Source: Rufibacter sp. LB8 (GTDB lineage Bacteria; Bacteroidota; Bacteroidia; Cytophagales; Hymenobacteraceae). From it: a DNA stretch of 64,000 nt. This document shows, in pieces, positions 35,857 through 44,662 of this stretch. A program made the position numbers and the translations under genes. The DNA is taken from positions 992,001 to 1,056,000 of the forward strand of contig NZ_JADALJ010000001.1 of the NCBI RefSeq assembly GCF_014876185.1, given 5' to 3'. The notes under the pieces were generated by a model that saw only the letters and a list, made by a program, of their open reading frames with translations, was not told where the DNA came from and ran no database searches. The number at the start of each line of letters is the position of its first letter. The first letter of the stretch is position 1.

Positions 35857-37059
35857 TTAGTCCCAGGCTCGTCCGGCAATATTATCCAGGTATTTCTGGC
35901 CGGAGCCGGTATTTAAGAGTAAAAGATTTTGGTCAGAAGATAACCAGCCTGCCTGCAGAAGCTTTTGGGCAGCCATCCAGACAGCCGCTCCTTCCGGCGC
36001 CACAAATAATCCTTCCTTCTGCCCCAGTTCACGCAGACCTTGCAGCATTTCGTCCTCAGTGATACTGAGGGCCGTACCGTTGGACTCTTGAATAACCTGC
36101 AGCATCTGGGGTTCCCCAATGGGCCGCGGCACGGCCAAGCCGTTGGCTATGGTGGGTTTGCCATTATACTGCTGCGAGTTGGTTTGTTTGCCTAAAAAGG
36201 TATCTACCACGGGTCGGCAGTTATGGGCCTGCACGGCCACCATTCTGGGTAATTTTACGTCAGCCATAAGCCAACCCAAAGTTTTCATTTCCTGGAAAGC
36301 TTTCCAGATACCAATTAAGCCGGTGCCGCCGCCAGCTGGGTATAAAATCACATCTGGCAAGGTCCAGTTCATCTGCTCGGCAATCTCGTAGCCCATGGTT
36401 TTTTTGCCTTCCAGACGGTAGGGTTCTTTGAGCGTGGAAATATCCAGCAGTTCGCCGTTGGCGTTGAGGTTTTTAGCGAAGGCTGCGCAGTCGTTTATCA
36501 GCCCGTCCACCAGATGCACGTCGGCCCCGTACCAGTAACATTCCTCTAAAAATGCTTTGGGCGTGTGCCGCGGCATGACTACGGTGGCCCTCAAGTTGGC
36601 TTTGGCGCAATAGGCCGCCATGGCCACGCCCGCATTACCCGCGGTAGGCACCACGCAGCCCGTCACCCCCAATTCCTTGGCTTTGGAGACGGCCATGCTC
36701 ATGCCCCGCGCTTTAAAGGAACCGGTGGGGTTTTGGCCTTCGTCTTTTAACCATAGCCGCGCAAACCCGACCTGTTCACCCAAATTGTTCAGGCGCAGCA
36801 GGGGCGTAAATCCTTCGCCTAAGGAGACAATGTTCCGGTCTTCTAAGACGGGCAACAATTCGCGGTAGCGCCACATGGTGCCCTCGCGTAAACTTAGCTG
36901 GGCTTTGTCTAGGGAACTAGGGAATTCATACTTCGCCAGCAAGGGCATGTGGCAGCACGCAGAGAGACGCTGCAACTCAAACGCAGAATACGAGGCTCCG
37001 CATTGGGAACATTGCAGATGAGACAAGGTACTGATGGACGTTTGAACCGCTGGTGACAT
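35857..37059 (-). CDS. thrC: Threonine synthase (PLP-dependent)
   Basis: Converts O-phospho-L-homoserine to threonine, 400 residues. An N-terminal zinc-ribbon-like stretch (LQCSQCGASYSAFELQRLSA, then CC) precedes the fold-type II PLP domain: the lysine motif NPTGSFKARGMSMAVSKAKE near residue 117, GCVVPTAGNAGVAMAAYCAK, and the phosphate-binding loop LYPAGGGTGLIGIWKAF. The Cys-rich start resembles plant-type threonine synthases. It lies 73 bases downstream of a LysR gene on the same strand, which may regulate it. A related lyase is possible. Confidence 0.85.
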   Translation of the reverse strand: MSPAVQTSISTLSHLQCSQCGASYSAFELQRLSACCHMPLLAKYEFPSSLDKAQLSLREGTMWRYRELLPVLEDRNIVSLGEGFTPLLRLNNLGEQVGFARLWLKDEGQNPTGSFKARGMSMAVSKAKELGVTGCVVPTAGNAGVAMAAYCAKANLRATVVMPRHTPKAFLEECYWYGADVHLVDGLINDCAAFAKNLNANGELLDISTLKEPYRLEGKKTMGYEIAEQMNWTLPDVILYPAGGGTGLIGIWKAFQEMKTLGWLMADVKLPRMVAVQAHNCRPVVDTFLGKQTNSQQYNGKPTIANGLAVPRPIGEPQMLQVIQESNGTALSITEDEMLQGLRELGQKEGLFVAPEGAAVWMAAQKLLQAGWLSSDQNLLLLNTGSGQKYLDNIAGRAWD

Positions 37060-37132
37060 GCCTTCTCACATTGGTATAGGCAAGCAAGTAGGCTAAACGG
37101 CAGTAGGGAGGCAAATAGTAAAAGGTGATAGG

Positions 37133-38038
37133 CTATTCCGTTTTGGAATACTGGCGCCGCACAAACTGAATAAAGTCTTTGGCCGGAATGGCGTTCTCGG
37201 TGCCTTTGCGCTGAATAAAATTAAACGTTCTTTGCACCTTAAGGTCTTTGATTTTTACTTCCACCAATTCTCCCGAAGCCAGTTCTGATTGCACCGCCTG
37301 CCTGGGCAAAAAAGCCAGACACGTATCTACCCGCACAAAATTCTTAAGTGCTTCGGTGCCGCCCAACCGCACCCGAATGGGCAGGTTTTGCAGCTTCACT
37401 CCCTTCTCTTCCAAGGCTTTCTCCAGCACCGCCAACGTACCGGAGCCGGTTTCCCGAAGGGCAATTGGGATTTGGCATAAACTGTTGACGTCTATCTGTT
37501 GGCCCGCCAAGGGGTTTCTGGAGGAACAGACCGCTATGACTTCATCAATGAGAAAAGGCGTGTAGGTCACGTTGGTGACTTTGTAAATGCTTTCAATAAT
37601 GCCCAAATCTATTTCATGGGCCAGCAGCGCCTGTAATATATTCTGGCTGTTCCGGTTGCGCAAAGTTACCTGCACCGCTGGGTTCCTGGTCAAATAGCCA
37701 GACAATACGGGCGGCAGAATGTACAAGGAAATGGTGGTGCTGGCGCCTAATACCAAGGTAAACTGGGGCGTGAACCCACGGGCCAATTGCCCTATTTCCT
37801 GGTGCAGTTCATGTTGCAATTGCTTTACGGCCTCCAGTTTTTCAAACAAAGCCTTGCCCGCCAAGGTCAGTGATATGGTATTTCCCAAGCGCTCAAACAA
37901 TCCAGTCTTGTAATACTCTTCCAGCGCCTTAATCTGCTTACTTATAGCCGACTGGCTGATGTACAAGGTATGGCTGGCCTTGGTGAAACTTAATTGGCGG
38001 GCTACCTCAAAGAAAACCTCATGTTTGGTGGAGATCAT
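37133..38038 (-). CDS. LysR-family transcriptional regulator
   Basis: A 301-residue regulator. The N-terminal HTH is clear (FFEVARQLSFTKASHTLYIS, QSAISKQIKALEEY, LFERLGNTISLT). The effector-binding PBP2 domain runs from about residue 90 (FTLVLGASTTISLYILPPVL, LRETGSGTLAVLEKALEEKG), close to the CysB/CysL-like branch. Effector and targets are unknown. The threonine synthase gene 73 bases downstream is a candidate target, though LysR genes more often act on divergent neighbours. Confidence 0.9.
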   Translation of the reverse strand: MISTKHEVFFEVARQLSFTKASHTLYISQSAISKQIKALEEYYKTGLFERLGNTISLTLAGKALFEKLEAVKQLQHELHQEIGQLARGFTPQFTLVLGASTTISLYILPPVLSGYLTRNPAVQVTLRNRNSQNILQALLAHEIDLGIIESIYKVTNVTYTPFLIDEVIAVCSSRNPLAGQQIDVNSLCQIPIALRETGSGTLAVLEKALEEKGVKLQNLPIRVRLGGTEALKNFVRVDTCLAFLPRQAVQSELASGELVEVKIKDLKVQRTFNFIQRKGTENAIPAKDFIQFVRRQYSKTE

Positions 38039-38110
38039 ACTGGTAAGTTAATGGACGCAAACAATTGAAGTACCGATGCCTAAAAGAAAACCTGTTAGCA
38101 CTTAACTTTT

Positions 38111-38470
38111 TTACAGCTGGTCGAGGTCTGTTTTGGTGAAATCGTTCTCAGTGTTTCCGGTATTTAAGGTGCTGGCGGGTTCGAACAAGAGCACGCTCAC
38201 TTCTTCTGGGGCCACCGGGCGGTGCTCCACTCCCTTCGGGACGATGATAAATTCTCCTTCCTGCAGTACTTCGGTCCGGTCCCTGAACTCTAGGTTTAGG
38301 GTTCCTTTCAAGACCAGGAAAAGCTCATCTTCCTCGGCGTGATGGTGCCAGACAAATTCGCCTTTTAATTTGGCCAATTTCACATGTTGTCCGTTTAGGG
38401 CCCCCACAATTTTAGGGCTCCAGTAATCCTGGAACAAACTCAGTTTTTCAGCGAGCGATACTTTTTGCAT
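38111..38470 (-). CDS. Cupin-domain protein
   Basis: Small cytosolic beta-barrel protein of 119 residues from ATG 38470 (MQKVSLAEKLSLF). The cupin motif 1 is FVWHHHAEEDELFLVLKGTL, with clustered histidines and glutamates likely to bind a metal. Motif 2 is GEFIIVPKGVEHRPVAPEE. It resembles the mannose-6-phosphate-isomerase-like and DUF-type cupins; no reaction can be named. The open frame extends to 38551, but that stretch is upstream of the likely start and partly inside the neighbour's terminator. Confidence 0.85.
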   Translation of the reverse strand: MQKVSLAEKLSLFQDYWSPKIVGALNGQHVKLAKLKGEFVWHHHAEEDELFLVLKGTLNLEFRDRTEVLQEGEFIIVPKGVEHRPVAPEEVSVLLFEPASTLNTGNTENDFTKTDLDQL

Positions 38471-38550
38471 AAAATGTATGGTGGAGAGACTAAGATACGG
38501 CCCAATCTTAAAGGTGCAAACCGTTCGGGTTCCCAAAGAAGGAAGAAACA

Positions 38551-38580
38551 AAAAACGCCTCCCAAGTTGGGGAGGCGTTT
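38551..38580 (-). terminator. Terminator after the small membrane protein
   Basis: Stem AAACGCCTCCC / GGGAGGCGTTT preceded by an A-run, which is a T-run on the minus strand; 30 bases below the stop of the 38610 gene. Confidence 0.75.
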
Positions 38581-38609
38581 CAAAAGAAAGGAGTTTAATT
38601 TCTGTAGGG

Positions 38610-38909
38610 CTAAACCGTCTGCTGTTTGTTTTTGCGTTGGGTTCTGAGTTTGTCTGCTAATACGTAAATGTCACCGTATTCTTTGGAGAATTCTTCCGCG
38701 TCATTTAACAAGGTGTCCAGTTTGCGCGATTCTTTGTTGCGGGAGTTCATTTCAGGAAGGTAAATAGCCAGGACCGAAGAACAGGCCACTACCATGAATA
38801 TAACCGTGCGGATGGCGGCGGCATCACTGTCATAAGAGGTGAAAACCAGGAGAAACGTTGCAGCAAAAAATACGATTGCTGTAAGCGAAGATCTAAATGA
38901 CTTTTTCAT
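38610..38909 (-). CDS. Small two-helix membrane protein, paralogue 1
   Basis: 99 residues of unknown family. Two hydrophobic helices (about residues 9-25, AIVFFAATFLLVFTS, and 33-50, TVIFMVVACSSVLAIYLPE) separated by YDSDAAAIR, then a charged cytosolic tail with LLNDAEEFSKEYGDIYVLAD and basic C-terminus. The same layout and similar words (CTFLLAFTSQDSDVAAFR, LNDAQKFSQEYGEVYVLADK) occur in the gene at 39565, so these are paralogues. A terminator follows. Function unknown. The shared upstream element ACTATACCCTTA may be regulatory. Confidence 0.72.
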   Translation of the reverse strand: MKKSFRSSLTAIVFFAATFLLVFTSYDSDAAAIRTVIFMVVACSSVLAIYLPEMNSRNKESRKLDTLLNDAEEFSKEYGDIYVLADKLRTQRKNKQQTV

Positions 38910-38933
38910 ATTTTTAGCAGTTAGGGGTACAAC

Positions 38934-38945
38934 TATACCCTTAGA
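38934..38945 (-). promoter_or_regulatory. Shared upstream motif ACTATACCCTTA, copy 1
   Basis: Lies 25 bases before the start of paralogue 1; the identical motif precedes paralogue 2 at 39957-39968. Function is unknown. Confidence 0.4.
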
Positions 38946-39114
38946 AGGATTCTGGTCCCTGCTTTAGTTCCCCTCTTTATGTCTTTTGCTTGAAACACAG
39001 TCACTTACATAATTGACAAATATAGCCTTTCAAAGAACTTGCCATCTGCCACAACCTTTTGCAGCTAGAACATTTCTAGGAGTAGCTGCAGTTGCAAGCG
39101 CCGGGAGTAGGTAC

Positions 39115-39152
39115 CGTTTTCGGGCTCATTTCCGGAAATGAGCCCGAAAACG
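39115..39152. repeat. Palindromic repeat A, perfect copy
   Basis: CGTTTTCGGGCTCATTTC and its exact complement, isolated in a long intergenic region and not next to a stop codon. Confidence 0.92.
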
Positions 39153-39505
39153 CAATCTTCTTAAGTATATTTAGTATAGTTTTATAGGAGTATTTAAAGT
39201 CCCTTCTGATAAATAGCCTTGTCAGGAGTAAATATCTGATAGCACTTATACCACAGAAAAAAAATTGAAAATTCTTTTAAATAATTAGAACAGGCGTGCC
39301 CAAAAGAAGAACCTTTTGGTAAAAGGTATAGACGTTCAAGGGCATGGATTCCTTAAAGTGTTGAACAAGGAACCAAGTTATTCTGTAGGTTAAGCTAGCA
39401 GGCCCTCCAAAAAACTTAAGAACATAGGTCCTAAATTTATATTTAGTAATCTGGATTAAAATAATCTCGGTGGTGGCCACATGCCACTTACTAATCTCTA
39501 ATAAG

Positions 39506-39545
39506 AAAAGAGCGCCTTTCTTCACTAGAAGAAAGGCGCTCTTTG
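39506..39545 (-). terminator. Terminator after paralogue 2
   Basis: Stem of about 16 bp, AAAGAGCGCCTTTCTT / AAGAAAGGCGCTCTTT, 20 bases below the 39565 stop, with T-rich flank on the minus strand. Confidence 0.8.
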
Positions 39546-39564
39546 TATGGGTTGGTTCTAACGC

Positions 39565-39888
39565 TTAAGAAGCTTTCACGGATAATTGTTTTTTGAGTTT
39601 GCGTTGCTGCTTCATTTTATCTGCCAGTACATACACTTCGCCATATTCCTGGGAGAATTTCTGAGCGTCATTCAAGACCGCGTCATATTTAGAAGTTGCC
39701 TTGGCGGTGTTGGCACCTGGCAGACGGTCCCAATAAATAGTGAGAACTGACAAAACACAACCCAAGCCAATGCAGCTTAGAATTCTGAAGGCCGCCACAT
39801 CACTGTCTTGAGATGTGAAAGCAAGTAGAAAAGTGCAGGCGAAAAATGCCAGGGTAACTGTGGTAGCTAAATGGTTCTTTTTCATCAT
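39565..39888 (-). CDS. Small two-helix membrane protein, paralogue 2
   Basis: 107 residues, unknown family. Two hydrophobic segments (HLATTVTLAFFACTFLLAFT, then ILSCIGLGCVLSVLTIYW) around a SQDSDVAAFR turn, followed by a soluble tail with YDAVLNDAQKFSQEYGEVYV. It is the sister of the gene at 38610. Each has its own terminator, so they were probably duplicated with their expression units. MMKK start; ATG at 39885 (MKK) is equally possible. The ACTATACCCTTA element lies 69 bases upstream. Confidence 0.72.
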   Translation of the reverse strand: MMKKNHLATTVTLAFFACTFLLAFTSQDSDVAAFRILSCIGLGCVLSVLTIYWDRLPGANTAKATSKYDAVLNDAQKFSQEYGEVYVLADKMKQQRKLKKQLSVKAS

Positions 39889-39956
39889 TTGTTAGTTTTA
39901 AAAATATGATAGAACGGTATCAGGTATGCTGCATTTGGGGGAAGGTCCTTTATTTA

Positions 39957-39968
39957 ACTATACCCTTA
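39957..39968 (-). promoter_or_regulatory. Shared upstream motif ACTATACCCTTA, copy 2
   Basis: Second copy of the motif found before paralogue 1. The rest of 39889-40178 is AT-rich and shows nothing else recognisable. Confidence 0.4.
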
Positions 39969-40178
39969 ATTTTTTCAAAAGTTACAATTTTATATCTGTA
40001 TTCTGCAAGTTTTTTTTCAATTATTTAAATATGGCAGGAAGAAGTTGTTTTAAGTAAGGTTTTATGCTGCCAAGGATTCCCTCTTTGATCATCGCCACTA
40101 TTTTATAGGCTCATTTTTTAAAAGCCGGCACCGCATATTTCTGCGTACCAGTTTCTATCTTCCCACTTTCTACCTGCT

Positions 40179-41663
40179 ATGAACCTAACGCAACGCTATC
40201 GTCCGTCCCTGGCCCTTCTCACCGACATGTACCAGCTCACAATGGCCCAGGGCTATTGGAAAAACAACCGGGCAGAACAAGAGGCCGTGTTCCATCTGTA
40301 TTTCCGGAAAAATCCGTTCAATGGGGGCTATACTATTGCCGCGGGCCTGGAAGAAGCCATGGACCTGATCAACCATTTCTCTTTCACGCCAGAGGACCTT
40401 GCCTATTTAAGAAACCTGCGCGGGAGTAAAGGGCAACCTTTGTTTGGGGAAGGCTTTCTGAACTATTTATCAAACCTCACTTTCACCTGTCAGGTAGAAG
40501 CCATGCCCGAAGGAACGCTGGTGTTCCCCAATGAACCGCTGCTCCGTATCACAGGGCCAATTCTCCAATGCCAACTCCTGGAAACGCCTTTGCTCACCAT
40601 CCTGAACTTCCAGACGTTGATTGCCACCAAAGCCGCCCGCATCATAGACGCTGCGCAAGATGATCAGGTGATTGAGTTTGGCATGCGGCGGGCCCAAGGT
40701 CCGGACGGTGCTTTGAGTGCGGCGAGGGCGGCATTTATTGGGGGCGTGGGCGCCACTTCTAATGTTTTGGCGGGCCAGTTGTTCAATATTCCGGTGTAAG
40801 GCACGCACGCGCACAGCTGGGTCATGTCTTTTGACGAAGAACAAGAAGCGTTTGCGGCATACGCCGATGTGTTCCCAGATGATTCTGTGTTTCTGGTTGA
40901 TACCTATAATACTTTAGAAGGCGTAAAAAAAGCCATTGCTGTGGCCCAGGACTTAAGAGCCAAAGGCAGCGAATTGAAAGGAATAAGGCTGGACTCCGGC
41001 GATTTGGCTTACCTGAGCATTGAGGCCAGAAAACTGCTGGACGCCGCGGGCTTCCCCAAAGTAGCCATATTGGCAAGCAATGACCTGGACGAATACCTTA
41101 TCCAAAGCCTGAAGCAGCAGGGCGCGCGCATTGACACCTGGGGCATTGGCACCAAACTGGTCACCGCGTATGACCAACCAGCCCTGGGCGGCGTGTACAA
41201 ACTGGCCGCCCTAAAAACAAAAGACGGCACCTGGGATTTCAAAGTAAAACTGTCTGAGCAACTCATCAAAGTCTCCACGCCAGGCATGCTGCAGGTCCGC
41301 CGCTTTTACACTTCTGATGGATTGGTGGGCGACATGATTTACTCAGAAACTGAGGGCGTGCAAAACCCGCCCGTAATGGTCCACCCCAACGACCCCACGC
41401 AAACCAAGACCTTTCCCTCAGATTGTCAATTTGAAGATTTGCTGGTACCCGTTTTCAAAGACGGCCAACAAGTATACACGTCCCCCAGTCTGGTAGAAAT
41501 ACAGGCGCGCACCAAACAACAAGTCTCCTTATTACATGAAACCTACCGCCGTCTTCTAAACCCGCATATCTACAAAGTAGGGCTAGAGAAACAGCTGAAT
41601 GAAAAGAAAATGGCTTTGGTGGTAAAACTTCGGGGAAAAGGCGCCTCAACTTCTGAAGACTAA
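40179..41663 (+). pseudogene. pncB: Nicotinate phosphoribosyltransferase interrupted by an in-frame TAA
   Basis: Normally makes nicotinate mononucleotide from nicotinate and PRPP in the Preiss-Handler NAD salvage route. One frame runs 40179-41663 (495 codons) except for TAA at 40797-40799. Before it are TDMYQLTMAQGYWKNN, IEFGMRRAQGPDGALSAARA and LAGQLFNIPV; straight after it is GTHAHSWVMSFDEEQ, where relatives have one basic residue (K or R). No indel is needed: a single A-to-T change of AAA would produce it. Both flanks look intact and conserved, so the mutation is recent or a sequence error. An internal ATG at 40824 could give a 279-residue fragment lacking part of the active site. Confidence 0.85.
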
Positions 41664-41674
41664 CCTAGAATAGT

Positions 41675-41720
41675 TTTCCGTTTTCGTGCTCATTTCTGGA
41701 AATGAGCCCGAAAACGGAAA
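41675..41720. repeat. Palindromic repeat A exactly between convergent stops
   Basis: TTTCCGTTTTCGTGCTCATT and its near-complement end directly before the histidine-kinase stop at 41721. Confidence 0.9.
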
Positions 41721-43715
41721 TTAAGAATAAGCCAGGGTTGGCTGTGTGACGGAAGCTTTCGCTTTTGGCAACGTCACGATAAAGACACTACCCTGGCCTT
41801 CATAGCTTTCCAAAGTAATTTTTCCGTTTACCCCTTCCAGCAACTCTTTACTGAACAGAAGACCCAGCCCGGTTCCTTTTTCATTGAAGGTGCCTTTGGT
41901 AGAAAAGCGCTGGTCCGTAAAAAGCCTCGCTTTGTTTTTCATAGAAATGCCCTGGCCCGTGTCCCGCACCAGTAATTGCACATACTCCTGGGTTTCACTC
42001 CCCGAAATATGAATAGTGCCTTCGGGTTGGGTGAATTTCAGGGCATTCATCACCAGGTTTCGGATCACAAAATTCAGGCGCTCGCGGTCAGTGGTCACCG
42101 TTAAACCGGCAGGCACTTCGTTGAGAATTCTGATTTGCTTCAATTGCGCATTGTTGGCCATTAAGGAAGCCGTTTCTTCTGACAATTGCTGCAGGTTCAC
42201 GCTTTCCCACTGCACAGAACCGCCCGCCATTTGAGACTTGGCCCACACCAGAAGATTGTTCAGCAAATTGGTGGCGTTTTCATAGTCCTTGCCCAGCAAC
42301 TTGAACAGGTGCTTGAACTCCTGGTCGGTCATGGTTTTGTTCTCGGCCAGGTAAAAGAGCGCCTGCACAGAGGCGAAGGGGCTGCGCAAATCATGCGAGA
42401 TAATAGAGAAGATTTTGCTTTTAAAGGCATTTAGTTTCTCCAATTCATCGCGTTGCTGGGCTACCACCGCGGCTTGCGCGGCCATCTCGTTCTGGTGCCG
42501 GCGTATTTCTTTGTTTTTGGCCAAAACCTGCTCATTGTAAACCTGTAATTTCAAGTTGTGGGCTTTGGAGCGCCGCCAGCTAAGAAACAAAAGAAAGGCA
42601 AACCCCAGGGCAGCGCCCAAGGCCAGGGCAATCCAGATTTGGGTTTGTTGCTGGTGTTCTATCTGTAAATCCTGCTGTCTTCTTTGTAGTTTGAGCGTTT
42701 GGTTTTCCAGTTCCTTTTTATCGGCTTCATACCTGGCTTCGGCCTCTGCTACTAATTCACGGCGGGTGTGCGAATGCAGCGTGTCTGTGGCGTAAGTTCG
42801 GGTCAACAGGCTGGCATAGGCCTCTGGGTAATTGCCCAACTTGGCTTGAATCTCATGCACTAAATCGGCGCAAAGGGCGGTCTCCAGAGTAGATTTCACT
42901 TGCCGGGCAATAGCCAAACCCTGTTGGGCCGCTGCCAACGCTGGGGTGTATTCTTTTTTCTCCAGGTGTGCCTCGGCCAAGGATCTGAGTATGGGCATTT
43001 CGCCTTGTTTGTTCTCCAGTTGGCGGGTGAGTTGCAGCGCCTGGTTTAGATACGCGATGGCCTGCGCGTGATTGCCTTGAGCGGCGCTGATGGTTCCCAG
43101 ATGGTGCAAGGTTACCGAATAGCCTTTGGTGTCTTTTAACTCTTTCTTTAAAACGGAGGCTTGTTTAAAATACTTGAGCGCCTGGGAATAATCTTCCCGG
43201 TTTTCATAAATGGAGCCCATGTTGTTGTAGATGCGGCTCATGCCCAGCTTGTCCTGTACCTTTTGCGCCAGCACCAACCCTTCCTGGTAGGTTGCCAGGG
43301 CTTTGTCGATATCATTGTTGCGGTAATGGGTGTTCCCCAGGTTCACGTAAGACTGCACCAGGGCGGTGGTATCTTTCAAGGACTGCCTTAATTTAAGCGC
43401 CTGGGTGTGGAACTGCATGGCTTTGCCGTATTCAGACAAATGCAGGTAACTCACCCCCTGGTGGTTAAGCGCCGCCGCCTTGCCCGCCCTGAAATTGATT
43501 TTAGTGGCTAGCTTCTCTGCCTGCTGGGCGGTGACAATGGCTTTCTCGGGGTCAAACTTGGTGTATTGCTCACTGATTTGATTAAGCAACACTACTTTCA
43601 CAGAATCTGTGGGTGCCTTTGCAGCCTGAACCTGTAAACTGTCAACAAGGGCTTGCTGGGCCTGAAGTTGCCCCGCGCACAGCAAGGCCAATATGAAAAT
43701 AGAAACTAACCTCAT
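41721..43715 (-). CDS. TPR-containing sensor histidine kinase
   Basis: 664 residues from ATG 43715. A signal peptide (MRLVSIFILALLCAGQLQAQ) exports about 320 residues with at least five tetratricopeptide repeats (for example ALVQSYVNLGNTHYRNNDID and ARNNMGSIYENREDYSQALK-like units). One membrane helix (IWIALALGAALGFAFLLFL) and a coiled coil lead to the kinase: H-box SIISHDLRSPFASVQ (His near 438), N-box NLVMNALKFTQPEG, and VRDTGQGIS plus GTGLGL nucleotide-binding motifs. No response regulator is adjacent. The open frame extends to 43787 but would bury the signal peptide. Confidence 0.9.
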   Translation of the reverse strand: MRLVSIFILALLCAGQLQAQQALVDSLQVQAAKAPTDSVKVVLLNQISEQYTKFDPEKAIVTAQQAEKLATKINFRAGKAAALNHQGVSYLHLSEYGKAMQFHTQALKLRQSLKDTTALVQSYVNLGNTHYRNNDIDKALATYQEGLVLAQKVQDKLGMSRIYNNMGSIYENREDYSQALKYFKQASVLKKELKDTKGYSVTLHHLGTISAAQGNHAQAIAYLNQALQLTRQLENKQGEMPILRSLAEAHLEKKEYTPALAAAQQGLAIARQVKSTLETALCADLVHEIQAKLGNYPEAYASLLTRTYATDTLHSHTRRELVAEAEARYEADKKELENQTLKLQRRQQDLQIEHQQQTQIWIALALGAALGFAFLLFLSWRRSKAHNLKLQVYNEQVLAKNKEIRRHQNEMAAQAAVVAQQRDELEKLNAFKSKIFSIISHDLRSPFASVQALFYLAENKTMTDQEFKHLFKLLGKDYENATNLLNNLLVWAKSQMAGGSVQWESVNLQQLSEETASLMANNAQLKQIRILNEVPAGLTVTTDRERLNFVIRNLVMNALKFTQPEGTIHISGSETQEYVQLLVRDTGQGISMKNKARLFTDQRFSTKGTFNEKGTGLGLLFSKELLEGVNGKITLESYEGQGSVFIVTLPKAKASVTQPTLAYS

Positions 43716-44028
43716 GGAAAGGAAACGTGGTGCTGCTTGGGCGGGGATTAATTGTTCTAAAGTAGCCGCTGCCGCTGAATACTCCAACTTTTATTGGATC
43801 AAAAGCAGTTAATCCTACCAAGAAAACCAGAAACAACTACTTATTGAGTATTGTGGTAATTTCATCTGCACCTTTAATTATGTTAACGTCAATTTCCTAA
43901 AGGAGCAGTAAAGGATTAAAACCAACTAGCCACCTTTTATAGTGTGGTCACCAAAAAACCTTAGGGCAGGCGCTATTCAGCAGGTTGGTGAAAGCATCAA
44001 CATAGGCCGAGGTGGAATCTTTAGGTGC
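43716..44028. other. Intergenic region, nothing recognised
   Basis: About 310 bases, AT-rich in its middle, between the start of the kinase gene and the stop of pncA. No gene, repeat of the families listed here, or RNA was recognised. Confidence 0.6.
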
Positions 44029-44637
44029 TTAATGCACAACAGTACTCTTAATAATAGTAGCGCCTTTCTGCAACAAATCTTCCTTCGCTTTTTCAAATCC
44101 TTCTGGTGAAATAGCCCTTGTGGCGTCTTCTATCACAAATGTTTGAAACCCTTCTTTTAGCGCGTCTTTGGCAGTGAAATACACACAAAAATCGGCGGCT
44201 AGGCCAGCTACATACACTTCCCGAACGCCTTTGCCTTTAAGGTAGTCTGCCAGCGCGGTGGACTTTTGGTGGCCGTTGTCATAAAAGCCACTGTACGAAT
44301 CAATCTCTGGGTTGGTGCCTTTCCGGAAGATGGCCTCTACCCTGTTCATGTCCAGTTCCTGGGAGAATTCTGCGCCCCAGGTGCCTTGCACGCAATGGTC
44401 GGGCCAGAGGGATTGCTCCAGTCCGTGCAGTTGTATGATGTCAAAGACGTTTTTACCGGAGTGTTGGGTTGCGAAGCTTTTGTGCTGGGCCGGATGCCAG
44501 TCTTGGGTAGCCACCACCAAATCGAACTTCGGTTGCAATTGGTTGACAATGGAAATGATTTCATCGCCGCCCGGCACGGCCAAGGCACCGCCCGGTATAA
44601 AATCGTTCTGGATGTCAATTACTAAAAGTGCTTTCAT
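44029..44637 (-). CDS. pncA: Nicotinamidase/pyrazinamidase
   Basis: Hydrolyses nicotinamide to nicotinate and ammonia in NAD salvage, 202 residues. The catalytic triad is visible as Asp8 (LLVIDIQNDF), Lys106 and Cys151 in VAGLAADFCVYFTAKDAL. Metal ligands fit TQDWHPAQH (Asp46, His48) and His81 in PDHCVQGTWG. The product nicotinate is the substrate of PncB, whose gene 2.4 kb away carries a stop codon. Confidence 0.95.
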   Translation of the reverse strand: MKALLVIDIQNDFIPGGALAVPGGDEIISIVNQLQPKFDLVVATQDWHPAQHKSFATQHSGKNVFDIIQLHGLEQSLWPDHCVQGTWGAEFSQELDMNRVEAIFRKGTNPEIDSYSGFYDNGHQKSTALADYLKGKGVREVYVAGLAADFCVYFTAKDALKEGFQTFVIEDATRAISPEGFEKAKEDLLQKGATIIKSTVVH

Positions 44638-44662
44638 GGGTTGCCAAAAATCTGGTGTGAAT

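Larger units (their letters stand above)
38910..39505. other. Intergenic region between the two paralogues
   Basis: Contains the ACTATACCCTTA motif (38934-38945), an imperfect hairpin at 39061-39089 (GCAGCTAG...CTAG...AGCTGC), repeat A at 39115-39152 and an AT-rich stretch. A weak 82-codon minus-strand frame at 39277-39525 begins inside the terminator hairpin and is probably not a gene. Confidence 0.6.

Noticed and set aside
39277-39525. Possible 82-residue minus-strand gene between the two paralogues
   Set aside because: Its first codons lie inside the terminator hairpin at 39506-39545, composition is AT-rich and the protein shows no recognisable motif.
40797-40799. Recoded stop (selenocysteine or pyrrolysine)
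   Set aside because: The codon is TAA, which is neither UGA nor UAG, and relatives carry lysine or arginine at this place.
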